The position numbers and the translations under genes are program-made. From Myxococcaceae bacterium (lineage in GTDB: Bacteria > Myxococcota_A > Polyangia > Polyangiales > Ga0077539), in NCBI GenBank assembly GCA_004297725.1, contig SCUS01000126.1:1-64000 (forward strand): a stretch of 64,000 nucleotides of DNA, given 5' to 3'. The notes under the pieces are model-generated. The model searched no databases, was not told the DNA's origin, and worked only from the letters and a program-made list of their open reading frames with translations. Of the stretch, positions 26,374-34,300 are shown piece by piece. Within the stretch, counting starts at the first letter, position 1, and every line of letters starts with the position of its first letter.

Positions 26374-28293
26374 ATGAGCCGCCCACTCACCCTCTGCCTC
26401 GCCCTCGTCGCACTCTCCGCCTGCGCCGCTCGCCCGGCGCGCCCGACCGTCCGCTGGCAGCCCCGCTCCGGGCCGACGCTCGACCAGCTGCTCAACGTCC
26501 ACCGCGCCTGGGCCCCGTCGCCCTCTCCCGATGGCCGCGCCGTCGCCTTCCTCTCCGACACCGCCGGGCTCCCCCAGGCGCACTCCCTCACCGTCGGCAC
26601 CGTCCCCGTGCCGGAGTCCTCCTGGCGTCGGCTGGTCACCGCCTCCGAGCGGGTGCAGTTCGTCTCCTATGCCCCCGACGGGCGCTTCCTCTTCATGGGC
26701 CGCGACACCGGCGGCAACGAGAACACCCAGCTCTTCCGCTCGCTCCCCGACGGCGCCTCCATGGTCTCCCTCACCCCCGAACCCCAGGTGAGGAACAACT
26801 TCGGCGCCCTCTCCGAAGACGGCCGCCAGGTGGCCTTCACCGCCAACAGCCGCTCCGCCGGGGACTTCGACGTCTACGTCCGCCCCGCCGACGACGGCGC
26901 CGCCCGCCGGGTCTTCGAGGCCGCCGGGCACCACGAGGCCATCGACTTCTCCCCCGACGGCCAGCGCCTCCTCATCACCGAGGAGCGCTCCAACTTCGAT
27001 CAGGACGTCTTCGTCGTCGGACTCGCCACACCCGCCCCCGCGCCCATCCGACTCACTCCCCACCAGGGTGATGTCCGTTATCAGCACCCGATCTTCACCC
27101 GGGACGGCCACCGGGTGCTGGTGCTCTCCGACCACGGCCGCGAGGCCATGAACCTCGCCCTCCTCTCCGCCGACACCCCCCTCGCCGGGGCCCCGCAGTT
27201 CGTGCTCACCGACGATCACGACATCGAGAACATCGCCCACGCGAGAGACACCCTCGCCCTGGTCTTCAACGTGGACGGCTACAGCCAGCTCCGCCTCTAC
27301 GACGCCTCCGACCCCGCGCACCCGAGAGAGATCGCACGCCCCGCGCTGCCCCCGGGCGTGATCTCCTCGGTCGCCTTCGCCCACGACGGCAGCGCCCTCT
27401 TCGTCGACCTCTCCCGAGCGACGGCCCCCGATGAGATCTACCGCGTGGAGTCCCCAAGCGGAGCCGTCTCCGTGGTGACCGCCGCCGACCACGCAGGCCT
27501 CGACGCCAACGCCCTCGTCGAGCCCACCCTGGAGCGCGTCCGCAGCTTCGACGGACTGGAGGTCCCGGTCTTCCTCTATACCCCGAGGGGGCTGCGCCCC
27601 GGAGAGCGGGCGCCCGTGGTCGTCTGGGTGCACGGCGGCCCGGAGGCGCAGTTCACTCCCTACTTCAATGCAGTGATCCAGTTCATGGTGGGTCACGGCT
27701 ACGTGGTGGCGGCGCCCAACGTCCGGGGCTCCACCGGCTATGGCAAGCGCTACTCCCACCTCGACGACGTGGAGCGCCGCGAAGACAGCGTGCGCGACCT
27801 CGCCGAGGTCAACCGCTGGCTTCGCGCCCGCCCCGAGGTGCACCCCGACCGCATCGCCGTGCTCGGCGGATCCTATGGCGGATACATGGTCCTCGCCGCC
27901 CTGACGCTCAACCCGGAGCTTTGGGCGGCGGGCTGCGACATCGTCGGCATCGCCAACTTCCGCACCTTCCTCGAGCGCACCGCCTCGTACCGCCGCGCGC
28001 TCCGCGAGGCCGAGTACGGCTCCCTCGCCCGCGACGGCGCCGTGCTCGACCGGGTCTCCCCCATCCACCGCGTCGACCGCATCCGCGCTCCGCTCTTCGT
28101 CATCCACGGCGCCAACGACCCTCGCGTCCCCGTCGGGGAGGCCGAGCAGATCGTCGCGGCCCTGCGCGCCCGCAACCAGCGGGTCGAGTACCTCCGCTTC
28201 GAGAACGAGGGCCACGGCATCTTCCGCCGGGAGAACCGCGTCTCGGCCTACGGCGCCCTCGCCCGCTTCTTCGACGACGTGCTCGGGCGCTGA
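26374..28293 (+). CDS. S9-family peptidase (acylaminoacyl/dipeptidyl peptidase type), lipoprotein
   Basis: A 639-residue serine peptidase. The signal peptide with lipobox (LVALSAC) predicts a lipid-anchored enzyme. Residues about 40-380 form a beta-propeller with PD40/WD-like repeats (SPDGRAVAFLS, APDGRFLFMG, SEDGRQVAFT, SPDGQRLLIT, ARDGH-type), which gates access in this family. The C-terminal alpha/beta-hydrolase domain has an oxyanion region VWVHGGPE and the catalytic triad Ser500 (GGSYGGYM), Asp582 (GANDPRVP) and His614 (EGHGIFRR). It removes N-terminal dipeptides or acylated residues from short peptides. A TATC-containing A/T-rich stretch 14 nt before ATG 26374 may be a promoter. The nearby genes are unrelated. 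Confidence 0.92.
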   Translation: MSRPLTLCLALVALSACAARPARPTVRWQPRSGPTLDQLLNVHRAWAPSPSPDGRAVAFLSDTAGLPQAHSLTVGTVPVPESSWRRLVTASERVQFVSYAPDGRFLFMGRDTGGNENTQLFRSLPDGASMVSLTPEPQVRNNFGALSEDGRQVAFTANSRSAGDFDVYVRPADDGAARRVFEAAGHHEAIDFSPDGQRLLITEERSNFDQDVFVVGLATPAPAPIRLTPHQGDVRYQHPIFTRDGHRVLVLSDHGREAMNLALLSADTPLAGAPQFVLTDDHDIENIAHARDTLALVFNVDGYSQLRLYDASDPAHPREIARPALPPGVISSVAFAHDGSALFVDLSRATAPDEIYRVESPSGAVSVVTAADHAGLDANALVEPTLERVRSFDGLEVPVFLYTPRGLRPGERAPVVVWVHGGPEAQFTPYFNAVIQFMVGHGYVVAAPNVRGSTGYGKRYSHLDDVERREDSVRDLAEVNRWLRARPEVHPDRIAVLGGSYGGYMVLAALTLNPELWAAGCDIVGIANFRTFLERTASYRRALREAEYGSLARDGAVLDRVSPIHRVDRIRAPLFVIHGANDPRVPVGEAEQIVAALRARNQRVEYLRFENEGHGIFRRENRVSAYGALARFFDDVLGR

Positions 28294-28372
28294 GCCCCCG
28301 CGCCTCCCCCACCGCGGCGCCGATGGGATTCCCGTTGCGCCGCTGCCGCGCGCTGTGGCCCAATCGCCACCG

Positions 28373-28702
28373 ATGCGGCGGGTCGTGGTGCTGGGCGTGA
28401 CGATCCTCCTTGGCTGCGCGGCCTACCAGCGCGGCGAGGGCCTCGACCCGGCCACCCTCCCCTCGGCGCTGCGGCCCGACTACGAGCTCTTCGCCCAGCG
28501 CTGCTCCCGCTGCCACTCGCTCTCCCGCCCGCTCAACACCCGCATCTCCTCCGACGATCACTGGCGCGTCTACGTCGCCCGCATGCGCCGGATGCCGGGC
28601 TCGGGCATCTCGCCCGACGACGTCCCGGGGCTGCTCCGCTTCCTGAACTGGTACTCGGCCGCACGGCGCTCGCCCGATGGCGGCGTGGGAGGTACGCGAT
28701 GA
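28373..28702 (+). CDS. monoheme cytochrome c lipoprotein
   Basis: A 109-residue exported protein. The signal peptide has a lipobox (VTILLGC, Cys15), then one heme motif CSRCH at 44-48 with His48 as axial ligand. Met74 in RMPGSGIS is a plausible sixth ligand. The C-terminal helix (LLRFLNWYS) is typical of small class I cytochromes. The ATG at 28373 is preferred to 28355, as it gives a proper signal peptide. Its TGA overlaps the ATG of the next gene (ATGA), which encodes a beta-barrel protein with its own CxxCH motif. Together they suggest an electron-transfer or heme-linked pair in the cell envelope; the partners are unknown. Confidence 0.88.
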   Translation: MRRVVVLGVTILLGCAAYQRGEGLDPATLPSALRPDYELFAQRCSRCHSLSRPLNTRISSDDHWRVYVARMRRMPGSGISPDDVPGLLRFLNWYSAARRSPDGGVGGTR

Positions 28703-29874
28703 AATCCCGCGCGTTGATGCTACTGCTCTGCCTCGTCGGGGTGCTCTCGCCCCTCGCGGCCCGCGCCATCGACCTCAACCTGGCCGGAACCCTCCAGCTC
28801 GACTACCTCTTCAGCCCCTTCGGCCGGAGCGACCCCCGCCCCGCCAGCCACACCCTCGACGGCTTCACCGAAGAACTCTCCCTCAAGCTCGCCATCGACA
28901 TCTCCTCGCACGCCTCGGCCAACGTCAAGGCCTGCTTCGGCTGCCACGGCTTCGAGGTCGGCATGGCCTATGTCGACTTCCGCCTCGCCGACGAGTTCAA
29001 CATCCGCGTAGGGCGCTTCTCCCCGACCTTCGGCGAGTTCGGCCTGCGCCACGACCCGGGCAACCACCGCCTCAGCGACAAGCCCCTCCCCTACGACATG
29101 GGCCGGATGCTCCGACTCAACGCCTTCGGCGACTCGGTGCTCCCCTCCCCCTATGTCGACAACGGCATCGAGTTCTCCGGCACCCACTTCTTCGACCGAA
29201 GCCTGCAGTTCGACTACGCCGCCCACGCCGTCGCCGGGCTGCGCGCCAACACCGACACCCCCTACGACGTCGACTTCATCGCGTCTCGCTCCGCCGCTCC
29301 GTACTATATCGACAACAACTCCCAGCCCTCGGTCGGAGGCCGGGTGGGGCTCACCGCGCGCCTCGCCAGCCGCGTCGACCTGAGCCTCGGCGGATCGGCC
29401 ATCTGGGGCGCCTACGACACCCGCGCCCGCATGACCTACACCGTGCTCGGCGCCGACCTCTACCTTCGCGCCGGGCGCACCAACGTGCGCGCGGAGTACC
29501 TCATCCGACGAACGGACATGTACGCCGCCGACCAGGGCCGCTTCGAGTACATGCTCCAGACCCAGGCCGACGGGTCGCTCCCGGAGCGCACCTTCCAGGT
29601 GAGGGACGGCTGGTACGTGGAGGTCGAGCAGCCGGTGCTGCGCAACCTCGACGTCATCCTGCGCTGGGACGGCATGCGCCGCCGAGGCAACACCGCCCCC
29701 GGCTCACAGCTCGACTTCGAGGCGGGCGTCTCCCGATGGACCCTCGGCGCCCAGTACGTCGTCGAGCGCGGATATCGCTTGAAGGCCTCCGCGGAGCACT
29801 ACTCCTGGTGGGGCATGCGCAACGGCATCGACCAGGACTGGGCCTTCCACCTCGGGGCCGTCGCGACCTTCTGA
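28699..29874 (+). CDS. outer-membrane beta-barrel protein with a CxxCH motif
   Basis: A 391-residue protein with a Sec signal peptide cleaved after about residue 23 (LAARA). The mature part has alternating amphipathic strands, many aromatic residues and a C-terminal Phe, as in outer-membrane porins. Segments such as FRLADEFNIRVGRFSPTFGE resemble phosphate/anion-porin-like barrels. It carries a heme-binding-type CFGCH at 79-83 in an early loop, unusual for a porin. It overlaps the cytochrome c lipoprotein gene by 4 nt. A porin-cytochrome partnership is inferred, with the CxxCH perhaps binding heme or interacting with the cytochrome. A chance Cys pair remains possible. It ends in a hairpin shared with sthA. 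Confidence 0.8.
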   Translation: MKSRALMLLLCLVGVLSPLAARAIDLNLAGTLQLDYLFSPFGRSDPRPASHTLDGFTEELSLKLAIDISSHASANVKACFGCHGFEVGMAYVDFRLADEFNIRVGRFSPTFGEFGLRHDPGNHRLSDKPLPYDMGRMLRLNAFGDSVLPSPYVDNGIEFSGTHFFDRSLQFDYAAHAVAGLRANTDTPYDVDFIASRSAAPYYIDNNSQPSVGGRVGLTARLASRVDLSLGGSAIWGAYDTRARMTYTVLGADLYLRAGRTNVRAEYLIRRTDMYAADQGRFEYMLQTQADGSLPERTFQVRDGWYVEVEQPVLRNLDVILRWDGMRRRGNTAPGSQLDFEAGVSRWTLGAQYVVERGYRLKASAEHYSWWGMRNGIDQDWAFHLGAVATF

Positions 29875-29887
29875 TCTCCGATCAGAA
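29869..29887. terminator. perfect 8-bp hairpin shared by convergent stops
   Basis: TTCTGATC (29869-29876) pairs with GATCAGAA (29880-29887) around the 3-nt loop TCC. The stem contains the TGA of the barrel-protein gene and, on the other strand, the TGA of sthA. A bidirectional transcript end is likely, although there is no T-run. Confidence 0.5.
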
Positions 29888-31279
29888 CAGGCGGTTGAGC
29901 CCGTTGAGCGCCGCCACCCGATAGGCCTCGGCCATGGTGGGGTAATTGAAGGTCGTATTGACGAAGTAGTTGATGGTGTTGCGGCCCTCGGGCTGGCTCA
30001 TCACGGCCTGGCCGATGTGGATGATCTCGCTGGCCTGGTGGCCGAAGCAGTGGATCCCCAGGATGGCCAGCGTCTCCCGGTGGAAGAGCAGCTTGAGCAT
30101 GCCGACGGTCTGCCCGGTGATCTGCGCCCTCGCCAGGCTGCGAAACAGCGAGTGCCCCACTTCATAGGGGACCTTGTCCGCCGTGAGCTCCCGCTCGGTG
30201 CGCCCGAGCGAGCTGATCTCCGGGGTGGTGTAGATGCCCGTGGGGATGTCCTGAGCGAGCCGGTTGTCGCAGGAGCCGCAGGCGACGTGCGTGGCCGCGA
30301 AGCGCCCCTGGTCGTAGGCCGCGCTGGCGAGGGCGGGCTGCCCGATGACGTCGCCCACCGCGTAGATGTGCGGGAGCGAGGTCTGGTACTGCTCGTTGAC
30401 CTTGATCTGGCCGCGGTCGTCGGTGAGCACGCCGAGGGCCTCGAAGCCCATGTTCTGGCTGTTGCCGGTGCGGCCGTTGGCCCAGAGCAGCACGTCGCTC
30501 TTCACCCGCTTGCCGCTCTTCAGGTGCAGCACCACGCCGTCCTCCACCGGCTCGATGCGCTCCATCTCCTCGTTGTGTCGGATGACGCAGCCCTGGTCGC
30601 GCAGGTGATAGGAGAGCGCGTCGATGATCTCGTCGTCGAGGAAGGACAGCAGCTTGTCGCGCGTGTTGATGAGGTTCACCTTCACGCCCAGCGTGCGGAA
30701 CATCGACGCGTACTCGCAGCCGATCACCCCGGCGCCGTAGATGGTGATGTTGGACGGCGTCTCCTTGAGGCGCAGCACCGTGTCGCTGTCGCAGATGCGG
30801 AAGTGCGAGAAGTCGACGTTGGCCGGGCGGTAGGGCCGCGACCCGGAGGCGACCACGAAGGCCCGCGCGTGAAGCCGCTCGGAGGCCCCGCCGGGCGCCT
30901 CGACCTCCACCACGTTGGGCCCGATGAAGCGCGCCGAGCCGTGCACCACGCGCACCCGGTTGCGCTCGTAGAAGCCGTGGCGCATCGACACCTGGCGCCG
31001 CACCACGCTCTCCGCCGAGCGGAGCATCCCGGAGAGGGGGATGGGCTCGTCGTTGGCGAGCAGCGGCATGAAGAGCGGGTTGTTGCGAAACTCCGCGAGC
31101 TGAGAGACCGAGTGCCGCAGGGCCTTGGAGGGGATGGTGCCCCAGTGGGTGCAGCCGCCGCCGACGTCGTGGTAGCGCTCCACCACCGCCACCGACAGAC
31201 CCGACTTGGTGGCCTTCATCGCGGCGCCTTCGCCGCCTGGGCCGCTCCCGATCACGACGAGGTCGTAGTGCTGTTCCAT
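29882..31279 (-). CDS. sthA: soluble pyridine nucleotide transhydrogenase
   Basis: A 465-residue flavoprotein that transfers hydride between NADPH and NAD+, balancing the two pools in the cytoplasm. It has the FAD-binding GSGPGGEGAA near the N-terminus and GGGCTHWGTIPSKALRH, where the redox disulfide of related lipoamide dehydrogenases (CxxxxC) is lost, a hallmark of SthA/UdhA. The NAD-binding GAGVIGCEYA, the ANGRTGN flavin loop and the dimerisation domain follow, ending in FNYPTMAEAYRVAALNGLNR. Length equals the family norm. The ATG at 31279 gives the standard N-terminus. It is convergent with the barrel-protein gene. Confidence 0.95.
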   Translation of the reverse strand: MEQHYDLVVIGSGPGGEGAAMKATKSGLSVAVVERYHDVGGGCTHWGTIPSKALRHSVSQLAEFRNNPLFMPLLANDEPIPLSGMLRSAESVVRRQVSMRHGFYERNRVRVVHGSARFIGPNVVEVEAPGGASERLHARAFVVASGSRPYRPANVDFSHFRICDSDTVLRLKETPSNITIYGAGVIGCEYASMFRTLGVKVNLINTRDKLLSFLDDEIIDALSYHLRDQGCVIRHNEEMERIEPVEDGVVLHLKSGKRVKSDVLLWANGRTGNSQNMGFEALGVLTDDRGQIKVNEQYQTSLPHIYAVGDVIGQPALASAAYDQGRFAATHVACGSCDNRLAQDIPTGIYTTPEISSLGRTERELTADKVPYEVGHSLFRSLARAQITGQTVGMLKLLFHRETLAILGIHCFGHQASEIIHIGQAVMSQPEGRNTINYFVNTTFNYPTMAEAYRVAALNGLNRLF

Positions 31280-31345
31280 CGCGCCGGGCGGTGATCACCC
31301 GCAGACGGCGTCCGGGTCAAGCCCTTCGCCCATCTGCAGGTGTTC

Positions 31346-34300
31346 TCAGCCCCGCAGCACCGATGCCGTGGCCGTGTCCCCCCGGGCGATGTCGTCCGGC
31401 GTCCCCTCCGCCACCACCCGCCCTCCAGCGCGCCCCCCTCCGGGGCCGAGCTCGAGGATCCAGTCGGCGGCCCTCAGCACCGACGGGTGGTGCTCGATCA
31501 CCACCAGCGAGTCTCCCCGGTCGACGAGCTGCTGCATCACCGTGATGAGCTTCATCACGTCCGACACATGCAATCCCGTGGTGGGCTCGTCGAGCACGTA
31601 GAGCGTCCCGCCGCCGCCGGTCTGCAGCTCCGTCGCCAGCTTGATGCGCTGCGCCTCTCCGCCGGAGAGCGTGTGCGAGCCCTGCCCCAGCGCCAGGTAC
31701 CCGACCCCCAGGTCGTGGAGCAGGTCGAGCGGGCGCTTCACCTTCGCCACCTGCGAGAACACCTGCCTCGCCTCCTCCACCGTCAGCCCCAGGATCTCCC
31801 CGGCGTCGTAGCCATGCAGCTTGACGTCCCGGGTCTCCCTGGAGAAGCGCGCCCCCGCGCACACCTCGCAGGGCACCACCACGTCGGCCATGAAGGCCAT
31901 CTCCACGTGCTTCACCCCCGCGCCGTCGCAGGTCTCGCAGCGCCCTCCGCCGCTCTCGGCGCTGGTGTTGAACGAGAACCTCCCGATGCCCCACCCCCGC
32001 TTCTTCGCCTCGGGCATCAGCGAGAACAGCTTCCTGATCTCATCCCAGATGCCCACATAGGTCGCCGGCACCGAGCGGGGCGTACGACCGATGGGCGACT
32101 GGTCGATGGCCACCGCCCGCTTGAGCGCCTTCCACCCGTCGATGGACTGATGGGCCAATGGCTCCTCGGTGGTGAGCTTCAGCTTCTCCCTCACCGCCCT
32201 CAGCAGGATCTTCTCCACCAGCGTGCTCTTGCCGCTGCCCGACACGCCCGCCACGCACACGAAGCGCCCCAGCGGAAACCTCGCCGTGGTCGATTGGAGG
32301 TTGTGCCCCCGCGCTCCCTTGAGGGTGAGCATCGGGACGTCCTTCATCGGGCGGCTCCGCGCCCCCTCTCCCACCGCGATGCGCAGCGCCCTCGCGGTGG
32401 GGCCGTCGCCCGCCAGCACCTCCGCCGCCGGTCCGTTGCCCACCACGTGGCCGCCCGCCTTGCCGCCCGCGGGGCCCAGGTCGACGATCCAGTCTGCGCT
32501 CTGGATCACCTCGGCGTCGTGCTCCACCACGATCACGCTGGCGCCCCGGTCGACCAGCGCCCTCATGGCCTTCACCAGCCGCTGCGTGTCCCGACCATGG
32601 AGCCCGATGGTGGGCTCATCCAACACATAGAGCACACCCGTGAGCCCGGCGCCGATCTGCGCCGCGAGCCTCAGCCGCTGCATCTCTCCACCCGACAGGG
32701 TGTTGGCCCTCCGATCGAGGGTGAGATAGTCGAGCCCGAGTTCCAACAGCGTGGTGAGCTTGCCCTCCAATTGGGACTTCGGCGCCTCTGCGATGATGGC
32801 CTCCCGGGGGGTGAGCGTCATCGCGGTGAGCGCGTCGCGCATCTCCTCCGGGGTGCTCGCCATGGCCTCGTGGAAGCGCTTTCCCCCCAGCCGGACCGCC
32901 CTGGGAATGGGCGCCAGACGCGACCCCCCGCAGGGGCGGCAGGGGTCTCCGTCGCTGTCCACGCCTCGACCCTCGCAGGCCTTGCACTGCCCTTGAGGGG
33001 TGTTGAAGGAGAAGTGCCGAGGGTCCAGCTCGGGAATGCCAAGTCCGCACTTCGGACACGCCCTCCGGGTGCTCACCACCTGAGGCTCGCCCACCCGCCC
33101 GGTGCGCTCGTCCCTCTCGATGACGCAATTGCCCTCCGCCAGCGACACCGCCGCGCGGATCATCTTCAGCAGAGCTTCGGGCTCGCTGGCGTGCGCTCGG
33201 CCCATCCAGAGCCACACGTCGTGCACCTTGGTCTTCTTCAGCGCCGGGACCTTGTCGGGCTCATGGTCGACGCCGTCGACCCTCACCTGCTCGATGCCCG
33301 ACTTGCGAGCGCGCTCGATGACCTCCCCGTGGAGGCCCTTCCTCGCCCTCACCACCGGAGCGAAGATCGACAGGTTGGCGTTGGGCGGATAGTGGGTGGA
33401 GAGCTCCTCCACGATGGCCTCGGGGGAGCGCGCCCCGATGGGGAGATCGCACTTGGGGCAATACGGAGTGGCCACCTTCGCATAGAGCAATCGAAGGTAG
33501 TGGGCGACCTCGGTGACCGTCGCCACGGTGCTCATCGCCCCGGCGCGCGCGGTGCGCTGCTCCAGGGAGATGGCCGGGGGAATGCCCACCACCCGGTCGA
33601 CGTCCGCCCGGCCCAGCGAGGGGAGGTACTGCCGCGCATAGGGAGAGAGCGTCTCCAGGAAGCGCCGCTGCCCCTCGGCGTAGATCACATCGAAGGCCAG
33701 CGAGCTCTTGCCGGAGCCCGAAGGCCCGGTCATCGCCACCAGCTTCTCCCGAGGAATCTCCAGGTGGCCGACGTGGAGGTTATGCTCCCTCGCCCCATCG
33801 AGAATGATCGAGTCGGGCACCGTGATGGACGCTGGCGGACGCACCGCCCGGGCGCGGTCGACCCCTCGCGACCGGGTGGAGTCGAGCGCGTCTCGGAGGT
33901 ACGGGGCGAAGCGCGAGCGCTTGACCTTCGCGACCTGCTCGGGAGTGCCCTGGGCCACCACCTCGCCGCCCGAGTGCGCCGCCTCGGGGCCCAGGTCGAT
34001 CACCCAGTCGGCCCTCGCGGCCACGTAGGGCTCGTGCTCCACCACCACCACGGTGGCCCCCCGATCGACCATGGCGTCGAGGGTGTCGAAGACCCTCGCC
34101 ACGTCCCGACGGTGAAGCCCCGTGGTGGGCTCGTCGAGGATCACCAGGCTCCCCCGGCGCACCTCGGAGAGGGAGGCCGCGAGCTTGAGCCGCTGCGCCT
34201 CGCCCCCGGAGAGGTGGGAGAGCGGCTGCCCCACCCGGAGATAGCCGAGGCCCACGTCGAGCAGGGGTTTGAGCGCCGTGACCAGGTGCTCGTCGTCGCG

